Origin: Pseudomonadota bacterium
GTDB lineage: Bacteria; Myxococcota_A; UBA796; GCA-2862545
NCBI GenBank assembly: GCA_947505245.1
Contig: CANNIZ010000006.1
Span: 87,026-151,025, forward strand
Direction: 5' to 3'
DNA length: 64,000 nucleotides
A model generated the notes under the pieces. The model worked only from the letters and a program-made list of their open reading frames with translations, made no database searches and was not told the DNA's origin. Positions 8,529-16,829 of the stretch are shown piece after piece. Positions within the stretch are counted from its first letter, which is position 1. Each line of letters starts with the position of its first letter. A program made the position numbers and the translations under genes.

Positions 8529-9617
8529 TCAGGGCGACGCCGTCTCGCGACGGTTGTGGGACCATGCCGACAATGGCGGCCACAACGCCAGCGCGAAGAA
8601 CGGCAGGGACAGCGCGCCGAGGACCGCCGCCACCGCGAGCAACGGCAGCAGCACGATGCCGACCAGGCCCACGAACCCCGCCAACAACAGCAGGCCCGTG
8701 GCGAAGGTGCCGATCACGGCGCCCCACACCAGGCCCTTGGTGACGGACGCCATGCGCTTGCCGTACACCTGACCCGTCTCGCCATGAAACAGCACGGGGC
8801 GCCGCACGCCGCCGCTGTCGACGTACCACGACGCGTACATCGGCAGCAGCATCCACGTGTAGTTCACGTCGGGGTAGTCGGCGGACACGGTGACGCCGCG
8901 CACGTGGCGCACGTCGATCGCCTGCCGCACGTCCTGCCCGACCTTCTTCGCGATGCCCGCCTCGGCGTCTGGCCAGGCTTCGTCGGGAGGCACGTCCGGC
9001 AGCTGCACCCACGCGTCGGCGAGCTTGTCCTGGGTGTAGTCCACGGCCTTCCGATAGTCGTACCCGCCGATCGCCTTCTTTCGCGCGTCGTGTTCGGTGA
9101 GCGCCTCGGCCGGGACGTTGTCGTACCGCCGGCTCACCGCGCCCTGCCGCGGCTCCCAGCGGATCTTGTCGCGCATCACCTCTCTGCTGCGCCACGTGCC
9201 GCCATCCAGCACCTCCTCCGTGGACTTCACCTCGTAGTCGAAGCCCACCTCCGCCTTGAACGAGCCCTCACAGGTCGCGTCCACGAGCCAGACCGGCCAC
9301 CAGACAGGGACCGCCCGTTCGACGAGGTTATCGGCGGTGAGGTCGCCGGTGACGAACCGCACCGACGCGAACTCGGCGAGCTTCGGCTTCAGATCCTGCC
9401 GAGAGGCGCCGAACGGCACCACCTGCTCGGGCTCGGCGTCGCGCATCACCACGTTCTGGGGCGATAGCGCGGCCTCGGCGCAGATCGGGCACGGCTTGCC
9501 GACAGCACCCTGCGGCACGAGGAACGCGCGCTTGCACTTGGGGCAGCCGACGGGGTGCCGTCCGAGGCGATCGGCGCCCTCGGACACACGTTCGACCGCG
9601 GTGTTCTTGCGGCTCAT
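8529..9617 (-). CDS. Zinc-ribbon membrane protein (second of a pair)
   Basis: A 362-residue protein with one N-terminal zinc ribbon (CPKCKRAF ... CPIC, about residues 25-45), a long soluble middle region containing several Trp-Pro motifs (VWWPVWL), and a C-terminal hydrophobic block of two or three helices (about 285-345). It resembles its upstream neighbour, which has two zinc ribbons, the same kind of middle region and two C-terminal helices. Its ATG overlaps the neighbour's TGA by 4 bases. Proteins like these are often labelled zinc-ribbon or PriA-like in databases, but no helicase motifs are visible. Function unknown; a membrane complex of the two is a reasonable inference. Confidence 0.75.
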   Translation of the reverse strand: MSRKNTAVERVSEGADRLGRHPVGCPKCKRAFLVPQGAVGKPCPICAEAALSPQNVVMRDAEPEQVVPFGASRQDLKPKLAEFASVRFVTGDLTADNLVERAVPVWWPVWLVDATCEGSFKAEVGFDYEVKSTEEVLDGGTWRSREVMRDKIRWEPRQGAVSRRYDNVPAEALTEHDARKKAIGGYDYRKAVDYTQDKLADAWVQLPDVPPDEAWPDAEAGIAKKVGQDVRQAIDVRHVRGVTVSADYPDVNYTWMLLPMYASWYVDSGGVRRPVLFHGETGQVYGKRMASVTKGLVWGAVIGTFATGLLLLAGFVGLVGIVLLPLLAVAAVLGALSLPFFALALWPPLSAWSHNRRETASP

Positions 9618-10915
9618 GCAGCCTCCGCCGCGGTGGCCGACTTCCACAGGTACACCGAGCCCACGATCGCGAAGACCAGCAGCACCAACGCGATGACCAG
9701 CAGCGGAACGCCCACCGCGAAGAACGTGAGCGGGATGCCGAGCACGCCGGAACACACCGCCGGCGACAGCATCAGCGCGATCAACGCGTAGATGCGCCAC
9801 CACACGACGGGCTTCTGGCCGTTGATCTCGCCGGTCTGGCCGTTCACCATCACCTGCCACGTCCGATTATCGAACTTGTAGGCCGACACATAGACGGGCA
9901 TCATCACGTACCGCCACACCTCGTCGTCCATCGACGCGTTCATCGTCAGGTTGCGGACGTGGTCGCCGCGCGAGCCCTTCGCGTGCTGCTCGCAGGCGCC
10001 CTTCGCGAGCTCGCGGATGGACGCGCGGCCCTTCTCCCACGCCTCAGGCAACGCGAGGTCGTACGACTGGGCCTGGAAGCCCGCGAGCACGCCGGCGTCG
10101 TACGGCACACAGCCGCCCGTGTCGAACTTCTCGTGGGTGCGGCCGAGCAGCACCTGCGAAAGCTTAGTGGTGCCCGGGATCTTTACGCCCGTCCACGCGC
10201 GGTCGATGTTGCCCTTCTTCCACTCCCAGTCCGTCACCGTCTCGGTGTGCGTGCGCCCGTCGCTGTCGCGCCTCGTGACCTGCCGATCGGTGCCGACCTC
10301 GCACTCGTACGACGCTCGTGTGCGCGCGTCGAAGATCCAGTACGGCAAGTACACGCCGACGAACTTGTCAATTCGCGCGACCTGTTTCAGCGAGCCAGGG
10401 TGCATCCAGCCCTTGTCGAGCCAGCCCTTCACGTTCTTCTCGAGGTCCGCCGACTTGAGCTTGAACGGCAGCACGTAGCCGGGCCGCACGGCGTCTTTGT
10501 CGCCCGCCACGAGCTCGACCTGGTTGCTCGCGCAGAACGGACACGACGTGGCGAGCGCGCCCGGCTCCACCACCAGGTCGCTGCCGCACTGGCCGCAATG
10601 CAGCGTCTTGCGCTCCACGCCCCAGCCTTTTGCGCCCCGCCGCAGCGCCTCGAGCGTGAACTCGTTGCCTTCGGCCCCCGCGAGCGCGCCCACCGCCTTC
10701 ACCTTCTCCTGCTCGGTGCCACACGCCCCACACGCCACGACCTGCCGCACCGGGTCGAACGCCATCGACGAGCCGCAGTTCTTGCACTTCGTCGACACGG
10801 GCCCGTCGGGAACGTCGTCCTTCTGCGGGGGCGGCGCGTAGATCGCGATGCCGGGCAGCCGGGACGGGACCTCGGACCAGCCTGGCGGCGGGTTGTACGT
10901 CTTCATGCCGAACAT
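9614..10915 (-). CDS. Double zinc-ribbon membrane protein (first of a pair)
   Basis: A 433-residue protein. The N-terminal 150 residues hold two zinc-binding modules, CKNCG ... CGACG (about 43-66) and CGQCG ... CPFC (about 105-130). The middle region (GYVLPFKLK, YLPYWIFDA, MMPVYVSAYKF) is shared in outline with the downstream gene, including a GQTGEI/GETGQV turn just before the helices. Two hydrophobic helices end the protein (about 360-425). No signal peptide is seen, so the ribbons should be cytoplasmic. A second Met lies at codon 4 and could be the true start. It diverges from the lipoprotein at 10969 with 53 bases between, where a shared promoter region must lie. Confidence 0.78.
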   Translation of the reverse strand: MFGMKTYNPPPGWSEVPSRLPGIAIYAPPPQKDDVPDGPVSTKCKNCGSSMAFDPVRQVVACGACGTEQEKVKAVGALAGAEGNEFTLEALRRGAKGWGVERKTLHCGQCGSDLVVEPGALATSCPFCASNQVELVAGDKDAVRPGYVLPFKLKSADLEKNVKGWLDKGWMHPGSLKQVARIDKFVGVYLPYWIFDARTRASYECEVGTDRQVTRRDSDGRTHTETVTDWEWKKGNIDRAWTGVKIPGTTKLSQVLLGRTHEKFDTGGCVPYDAGVLAGFQAQSYDLALPEAWEKGRASIRELAKGACEQHAKGSRGDHVRNLTMNASMDDEVWRYVMMPVYVSAYKFDNRTWQVMVNGQTGEINGQKPVVWWRIYALIALMLSPAVCSGVLGIPLTFFAVGVPLLVIALVLLVFAIVGSVYLWKSATAAEAA

Positions 10916-10968
10916 CCTAGATCGGTGGGCGGAATGACGCTATCCTGGCCCCGAATGGCGGAGCTTCT

Positions 10969-12648
10969 ATGCGCAAATCCCTGATTCTTCTCGCAGCCCT
11001 TTCGGCTTGCAAGCCCGAAAACAACCTGACGCCCGAAGTGTACCAGGACCCGAACCTGGTCCTCGAATACCCGGCGGCCGCGGAGTGGGCCCCGCTCGGA
11101 ACGGTGAAGGCGCGCGGCATCGCCGAGCACCTCGAGCAGGTCAAGGTGAACGATGCGGCCGCGTCCCCCGAAGAGGGTCGGTTCCAGGCGGACGTCGATC
11201 TCAAGCGCGGCGTGAACCTCGTCGAGGCGTCCGGCATCGACATGCACGGCGACCCGAAGTTCGTCCGCCACGGCGTCCTCGCCGGTGAATTCAAGGAGCC
11301 GCAAGGCGCCGTCGCGCAGGCTGGGCGCATCCGCGTCAACCAGGGCGGAATCGACGCGATCCTGGACACCGCGGCCCCGATGCTCGACGTGTACGCCGTC
11401 GCGCCGCTGATCAGCAACCCCATCTACTCGGACTCGTACGACATCGAGATCTTCGGGTTCGGCTTCGAGCTCCTGCAGGTGGACGCTTACCTTACGCAGA
11501 TCTGGTACGACCCCCCACAGCTCTCGGCCGACCCGACGCCGGGCGTGCTCAAGGTCCACGGCGAGCTGCCGAACCTCTACGCCCAGGTGTACGTAACGGC
11601 CGATATCCTCGGCCTGTGGACGATCGAGCCGGGCACCGCCGATGTGGCCGCCTCCCGCATCGTCATGGACCTTCCGCTCACCGTCGGCGCGCCGAACCAC
11701 CGGCTCACGGTCGGCATGAACACGCCCACCACGCGGATCGACGACTTCTGGTTCGACCTGTCGCTCATCCCGAGCGAGGTCGAAGGCTGGTTGCTGTCGG
11801 ACTTCGTCGAGAGCTACCTCGAAGACACCGTCCCCGGCATGCTCACGGACATGTTGCCGGGCCTCGTCCAGAGCAAGCTCGACGCGCTCGACCCCTCGTT
11901 CGAGACGGAGCTCATGGGCCAACCGCTCGCGATCGACGCGGCGTTCAGCTATGCAAACGTCGACGATGACGGGATCATCCTCGACGTCGACCTCGACGTG
12001 GACATGCCGGGCAACGGCGATCTGCCGTACGAAGGCTACCTCACGGGCGACGCGTTCGGCGAAGAGCCCGATCCGTCCCACGCGTCCGACCTCTCCATGT
12101 CCCTGTACGACGACCTGCTCAACCGCGTGATGTTCGAGGTCTGGTCGGCCGGCCTGCTGAACCTGACGCTGTCATCAGAAGACGGCTCGCTTTCGCCGCT
12201 GATGCTCGCCCCGCTGCACGCGACCGAGGGCACCATCACGATGGAAGGCCAGCTGCCGCCCGTGGTCGTCAAGAACGCGGACGGCGAGCTCGAAGCGCAG
12301 ATCGGCGAGCTCATGGTCACGATCGACACGCCGGACGGCGAGCTCGGCCACCACCTGGTCGCGAGCATCACGGTGTTCGCGCCGCTCGAGGTCAACGTCG
12401 AGAACGACGTGCTCGCGCTCGCGCTCGGCACGCCCGTGCTCACCGTCACCGTGCGCGACTCCGACTGGGGCGCCGAAAACGAGACGGTCACGAACCTGCT
12501 CGAAGAGATGCTGCCGATCGACACGATGCTGCGGATGTTTGGCGACTTCACCTTCCCGCTCCCCGCGCTGCCGGGCATCTCGATCGCCCAGGGCGAGGCC
12601 ACGCGCGACGGCGACGTGCACACGAACGTGACGGTGGATCTGCAGTGA
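10969..12648 (+). CDS. Lipoprotein with Ig-like N-domain and amphipathic barrel-like body, unknown function
   Basis: A 559-residue lipoprotein. GGAG is spaced 5 bases from the ATG. The signal MRKSLILLAALSAC gives lipobox LSAC with Cys14. Residues about 30-95 look like an Ig-like or glucodextranase-B-type domain (VKARG ... VKVN ... F.A.V.L..GVN.VEASG). The rest contains long alternating hydrophobic/polar segments and a central leader into SKLDALDP. The overall look resembles elongated lipid-binding (BPI/TULIP-like) proteins, but this is only an impression. It overlaps the following FadL-like gene by GTGA and may share its lipid-transport role. Confidence 0.7.
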   Translation: MRKSLILLAALSACKPENNLTPEVYQDPNLVLEYPAAAEWAPLGTVKARGIAEHLEQVKVNDAAASPEEGRFQADVDLKRGVNLVEASGIDMHGDPKFVRHGVLAGEFKEPQGAVAQAGRIRVNQGGIDAILDTAAPMLDVYAVAPLISNPIYSDSYDIEIFGFGFELLQVDAYLTQIWYDPPQLSADPTPGVLKVHGELPNLYAQVYVTADILGLWTIEPGTADVAASRIVMDLPLTVGAPNHRLTVGMNTPTTRIDDFWFDLSLIPSEVEGWLLSDFVESYLEDTVPGMLTDMLPGLVQSKLDALDPSFETELMGQPLAIDAAFSYANVDDDGIILDVDLDVDMPGNGDLPYEGYLTGDAFGEEPDPSHASDLSMSLYDDLLNRVMFEVWSAGLLNLTLSSEDGSLSPLMLAPLHATEGTITMEGQLPPVVVKNADGELEAQIGELMVTIDTPDGELGHHLVASITVFAPLEVNVENDVLALALGTPVLTVTVRDSDWGAENETVTNLLEEMLPIDTMLRMFGDFTFPLPALPGISIAQGEATRDGDVHTNVTVDLQ

Positions 12649-14066
12649 TCATCACGCTCGTCGCCGCAGCCTCTGCGGCTTCGCTCGACAACGTCGAGGT
12701 CGGCGGCGTGTGGGGCACCCCGCTCGCCGAGAACCCCACCGCCATCTGGTGGAACCCGGCGGGGCTCTCGCAGGCCCACGGCACGCAGGTGCTCATCGAA
12801 GGCGCGCCCACCCTGGGTCACGTCACCTACGTGCGCGAAGACCCGTACAACCCCGGCACCGACACGTTCCGGCTGCAGGGCGTGTTGCCGTTCGCGGGCA
12901 TCTCCTCGGACTTCGGCGTCAAGGGCTTAGGCGTCGGTGCGGCGCTGATCGTCCCGTTCGTGCGCGGCGGCGAAGCCGAGAGCGCAGCGGCGGGTCCGGC
13001 CAGCTTCGCCATGAACCGGGCCGACGTGCGCACGATCAACGGCGCCCTCGCCGTCGGGTACCAGCCCGAAGGGGTGCCGGTCGCGCTCGGGATCTCCGGT
13101 CAGTTCGTACACAGCGAGTGGACCGCGAACCTCGACACCGAGCTCACCACGTCGCTCGACTCCCAGATCGCGGCCCTTGGGCAGGACTCCGGCTACACCG
13201 ACGCGCAGATCGAGAATCAGGATTACGCCGCCAACCTTGATTTCGGAAAGCTGTCGGACAACACGTTCACGTTCTCGGCCGGCATCCACGCCGATCTCGA
13301 GCCGTTCAAGCTCGCGCTCGCGTACGTACACGGGACGAGCCTGCAGAACGCGGGCGACGTGACGATGAACCTCAACTGCCCACCCACGACCGACACGCTC
13401 GGCCGCTTCGGCGCGGAAGCGTACGGCCTGTGCTACGCGACCATGGCGGCTCACGCCGTCGTCGCGTACAAGCTGCCGGGCCGCCTGCAGGGCGCGCTGG
13501 GCTTCGCCCCGAATGACGACACGGCGCTGCAGTTTATGGGCGCCTACGTGTTCTGGAGCGCCTACAAGGACTTCGACATCACCGTGAAGGACGTCGAGAA
13601 CCTGAACGACCTCCAGAACCCCGCGGCCGCGCCGCTGCTCAACCAGCACCGGTTCTGGGCGCGCGACAACGTCGACACGTACTGGCTCGGCGTCGACGGG
13701 AAGTTCCGCATCAAGGACATCGTCATCCTCGGCGCGCGCGTGATCTACGACCACCACGGCGTGCCGAACGTAGCGCTGTCGCCGAACAATGTTGACACCG
13801 ACGTGTTCTCGTTGGCGCCGTCCGTCACGGTGGACATCAAGAACAAGGTCCGCATCGGGGCCTCGTACGGGCACAGCTTCTTCACCGCGCGCGACGTGGA
13901 CGACAACGGCTTCGCCGTCACGCTGGACCAGGAAAACCGCAACGAAGACCGTTACTTCTACCCGCAGATGAACGGGCAGTACTCGGGCAGCATCGATCGC
14001 ATCGGCGTCGTGGTGTCGGGCCGGTTCGGCGTCAAAGAAGAGGACGAGGGCAAGGCCCCGTTCTGA
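12645..14066 (+). CDS. FadL-type outer-membrane porin (OMPP1/TodX family)
   Basis: Predicted 14-strand outer-membrane channel for hydrophobic molecules such as long-chain fatty acids. The GTG start overlaps the upstream TGA. It yields a short signal peptide (MIITLVAAASAAS). The mature N-terminus contains NPTAIWWNPAGLS, the FadL-family NPA hatch signature. At 473 residues the length matches the family, and the remainder is typical of barrel strands with Asn/Asp-rich loops. The final strand does not end in Phe but in a short charged tail (KEEDEGKAPF), which does end with Phe at the last residue, consistent with the barrel-assembly signal. The operon partners are the upstream lipoprotein and the downstream Cys-rich protein. 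Confidence 0.88.
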   Translation: MIITLVAAASAASLDNVEVGGVWGTPLAENPTAIWWNPAGLSQAHGTQVLIEGAPTLGHVTYVREDPYNPGTDTFRLQGVLPFAGISSDFGVKGLGVGAALIVPFVRGGEAESAAAGPASFAMNRADVRTINGALAVGYQPEGVPVALGISGQFVHSEWTANLDTELTTSLDSQIAALGQDSGYTDAQIENQDYAANLDFGKLSDNTFTFSAGIHADLEPFKLALAYVHGTSLQNAGDVTMNLNCPPTTDTLGRFGAEAYGLCYATMAAHAVVAYKLPGRLQGALGFAPNDDTALQFMGAYVFWSAYKDFDITVKDVENLNDLQNPAAAPLLNQHRFWARDNVDTYWLGVDGKFRIKDIVILGARVIYDHHGVPNVALSPNNVDTDVFSLAPSVTVDIKNKVRIGASYGHSFFTARDVDDNGFAVTLDQENRNEDRYFYPQMNGQYSGSIDRIGVVVSGRFGVKEEDEGKAPF

Positions 14067-14773
14067 TGGGTCCGAACGGCTTCTTCACCGGCGGCAGACG
14101 CCACGCAGAGTGCCCGATGGGCGCGCTCGTCTACGTCGGTCACTTCGGAAAACACGGCCCGCTCGACGTGTGCACCGTGTGTTGGATGATCGCACCTCGC
14201 ACCGGCGCGGCCCCGCAGGACGCGAGCCCGCCGGCGTGCAAGCAGTGCGGCGTCACCCACGCGTACGGCCTCACGCGGCTCGATGACCAGCGCTGGTGGT
14301 GGGACTGCCCGATGTGCGGCGCCGCCAACCCCGGCCTGTACAAGCGCGACGTGTACGTCGGAACCTGGGTCCCCGACGGCGGCTGGCCCGATGAGCCGCT
14401 GCTCTGGTACCCGGCCACCGGGTACACCGTCGACGACCTCCCCGACGACGATCCGCTGGACATCATCGAGTCCGAGGTCGAGTGGTCCGGCTACACCTGG
14501 GGCAACAACGGGACGGAGCTGTTGTTCGATCGCGCGGATGGGTTGCGGCTCATCATCGCCCACCCGAACCGCGGCGGCACCGTGATCGCGCGGGTCGCCA
14601 GGCCGGCCGACAAGGTCGTGTCTCGCGTGTCGCTCACGCCCGAACGGCGCGTGCGGGTGCGCGCGTTGATCGAGGGCAAGCTCAAGGCGCTGCACGAGCG
14701 CCTGTCGGACGATGACCTCACCGGCGTGATCAACACCCGGCGGCTCGCGCAGGCGTGGGTGCGGCTGGGCTAG
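14066..14773 (+). CDS. Cys-rich, probably zinc-binding cytoplasmic protein, unknown
   Basis: A 235-residue protein with no signal peptide. The ATG shares one base with the upstream TGA. Residues about 15-95 hold several Cys pairs (CTVC, CKQC, CPMC) that look like rubredoxin-like or zinc-ribbon knuckles. An acidic stretch follows (VDDLPDDDPLDIIE), then a basic C-terminal helix region (RRVRVRALIEGKLKALHERL). No family recognised. It is the last gene of the lipoprotein-FadL operon and faces the repeat array. Confidence 0.65.
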   Translation: MGPNGFFTGGRRHAECPMGALVYVGHFGKHGPLDVCTVCWMIAPRTGAAPQDASPPACKQCGVTHAYGLTRLDDQRWWWDCPMCGAANPGLYKRDVYVGTWVPDGGWPDEPLLWYPATGYTVDDLPDDDPLDIIESEVEWSGYTWGNNGTELLFDRADGLRLIIAHPNRGGTVIARVARPADKVVSRVSLTPERRVRVRALIEGKLKALHERLSDDDLTGVINTRRLAQAWVRLG

Positions 14774-14783
14774 GCCCGCAGCC

Positions 14784-14967
14784 GTCAATGCGGGTTCAAT
14801 CCACGCGCTGCTCGGTCAATGGCGCACGAGTCCACGCGGCGGCCGAAAAGCGGCGCCCGCCTCACGAACGAACGCCGATGATCGCTCGTCGGGTTCACAC
14901 GACGCGCGGCAATCCGCGGACTCGACGCGCATTGACCGCGCGTCGCACGGATCCAGGGGTCATTGAC
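14784..14967. repeat. Inverted array of four 31-base repeats between convergent genes
   Basis: GTCAATG occurs at 14784 and 14815 on the plus strand, and as CATTGAC at 14930 and 14961. Both pairs are 31 bases apart. Each copy continues as GTCAATG-N8-RTCC followed by a GC-rich octet; the outer copies have ATCC and the inner ones GTCC, so the two arms are inverted duplicates (units 14784-14814 and 14815-14845 versus 14967-14937 and 14936 downward). The 60 or so bases between the arms show only weak resemblance. It lies in a 211-base gap between converging genes. It could be an operator, a repeated extragenic element or the remnant of a small mobile element. Confidence 0.7.
14924..14944. terminator. 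Perfect 7-bp GC hairpin, possible bidirectional terminator
   Basis: GACGCGC (14924-14930), a 7-base loop ATTGACC and GCGCGTC (14938-14944) form a perfect stem between two converging genes. There is no T-run on either strand, so a Rho-independent terminator is only possible. The loop overlaps one copy of the GTCAATG motif. Confidence 0.35.
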
Positions 14968-14984
14968 GCGCGAAACGCCGGCGC

Positions 14985-16826
14985 TCAGTCTTTGAGGCCC
15001 TTGTACGTGAAGCTGACCCACAGGTCTTCGTCGAGCACGAGCACCTTCTCGAACGCGTATGGGTAGCCCTCGAGCGGCAGGCGGACCTGCACCGGCGCGG
15101 CCCCCTGGCCCAACGAGCCGCCAGCGAACTGGTTGCCCGTCGAAGCCTGCACGTCCTGCGCGTACGCGTCGATGGTGGTGACGTTGCTCGCGCCGAGCGG
15201 GAACGACAGGTAGTCCACGTCGCGAACGGTTCCCTCCATGCTCTTGAGCTTCACCTTCGCGTCGGCCGGAGCGTACACGGTCCAGCCCAGGTAGGTGTTG
15301 GGGACGTCGGTTTTTGGCAGCTCAGCGCGGAACGTGCCCGTGCCCGCCGCGGACGGCGCCTCGCCGTTCTCGACATACACGACCTCGACCTGGAAGCCTG
15401 CGAGCGCGCCGCCCGCCTGCGACGAGCGCACGAGCGGGAGCAGCACGCGACCGTCGCTGCCCTTCGCGGGCTGAACGGCCTTTCCGGCGACCGAGGCGCT
15501 CCACAATTCGGCGCCCGCGGGCAGGCCGAGCTTCAAGAACTGCGTGCGGTTGTTGCGCACGTCGTACTGCACGCTCGTAAGCCGGCGACCGTCGTGCGTG
15601 AACATCGTCGTCGCGCGCGCCTGGTCGATGATGGTGACGAGGACGTCGACGTTCTCGTGCTGCTGGACCTCGAGCGGGATCTGCGCGTCGGTGCCGAGGT
15701 ACTTGTACCCGAGCAGCACGGGGTTCGCGGTGATGCCGACGATCGCGGCGGGAAGCGTGCGGACGTCGACCGGCGTGGCGTTCTTTGGGGTTCCGCCGCC
15801 GATCTCGAGGTTGCCGCGCGCCTCGACGCCAACCCAGCCCTTGCTGCGCTCGACGCCGAGCGGCACCACGAGGGGCGCATCCACCTTCGCGTCGCCGCTG
15901 CCGATCACGCGCTCCATCTCCAGCGTCAGTTGATAGCTGCCTTCCGCCGCGTAGTTCAGGTCGACGGTGAGCGTCTTGTCGTCGGCGAGACTCCAATCGC
16001 GGATGCCCGTGCCCTTCACGTCGAGCAGGGTGCTGCCCTCGGGGATCTTGGCCTTGAGCGACTGCACGCCCGCGAACAGGATGGTGTGATCGATCGTGGT
16101 GGTGGACTGCACGACCCCGTCGCCGATGCCGACGAGCGTGTAGACCTGCGCGTAGACGCGCGACGCCTGCGCGTCTGCCGTCTTGACCTCGCGCTGCCAG
16201 GTGATGGAGAGCGCGGACGTCGACGGGATGGACGCCGTGACGATGCGCTTGCCACCCTCCGTGCGGTCCGTCTTCACCTTCGCGTTCGCGACCTTGAAGT
16301 CCAGCGCGTCCGACGACGGCACCGCGAGCGTGAATTCGGTGGCGCCGCTCGGCGTGAGTTCGAACGCGATTCCGGACGCGCCGACGTAGGTCTCGACGGC
16401 CGCGGCGAACGACAGGTCGATGTCGAACGCGCCCTTCTTATTGGTGACGAGCCAGTACCAGCCGCTCTCAGCGACGACGCTCGCCTCGGCCGCGCCGATC
16501 TTCGCCGAGCGAAGCGCCGTGGATACCGGCAGCAGGGGGATCTTCACCCAGTTCTTGTCGTCGAGGACCTCGACGTGCAGCTTGCCCGTGAACACAGCGG
16601 ACGTGGGCTCGCCGTTGTCCAACAGCACCTCGCCGCTGTAGCGGGCCGAGCCGATCGCGTACGCGTTGGGCGACGTGGTCGGCTTGTCGGGGCGGATCTT
16701 CGCCTGCTCGTACAGGCGCAGGAACTCGGCGAGGTCCATGTCCACACTGTTCGGGACATCGGCCGCCGCGGCGATTCCGGGCGCGACCATCGCGATTAGC
16801 AGCACTGCGGGCACAAGACGGGACAT
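14985..16826 (-). CDS. Large secreted beta-rich protein (second of a pair), unknown
   Basis: A 613-residue exported protein; signal peptide MSRLVPAVLLIAMVAPGIAAA. No catalytic motif is visible. The sequence is a run of strand-rich segments with few Cys. The C-terminal part (about 570-613) reads like a terminal strand pair, PLEGYPYAFEKVLVL. The upstream gene's product has a comparable ending (PDLGETVLFQSVLL), so the two may be distant paralogues or share a terminal domain. It starts 3 bases after the upstream stop and is therefore almost certainly in the same operon. Confidence 0.7.
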   Translation of the reverse strand: MSRLVPAVLLIAMVAPGIAAAADVPNSVDMDLAEFLRLYEQAKIRPDKPTTSPNAYAIGSARYSGEVLLDNGEPTSAVFTGKLHVEVLDDKNWVKIPLLPVSTALRSAKIGAAEASVVAESGWYWLVTNKKGAFDIDLSFAAAVETYVGASGIAFELTPSGATEFTLAVPSSDALDFKVANAKVKTDRTEGGKRIVTASIPSTSALSITWQREVKTADAQASRVYAQVYTLVGIGDGVVQSTTTIDHTILFAGVQSLKAKIPEGSTLLDVKGTGIRDWSLADDKTLTVDLNYAAEGSYQLTLEMERVIGSGDAKVDAPLVVPLGVERSKGWVGVEARGNLEIGGGTPKNATPVDVRTLPAAIVGITANPVLLGYKYLGTDAQIPLEVQQHENVDVLVTIIDQARATTMFTHDGRRLTSVQYDVRNNRTQFLKLGLPAGAELWSASVAGKAVQPAKGSDGRVLLPLVRSSQAGGALAGFQVEVVYVENGEAPSAAGTGTFRAELPKTDVPNTYLGWTVYAPADAKVKLKSMEGTVRDVDYLSFPLGASNVTTIDAYAQDVQASTGNQFAGGSLGQGAAPVQVRLPLEGYPYAFEKVLVLDEDLWVSFTYKGLKD

Positions 16827-16829
16827 GGC

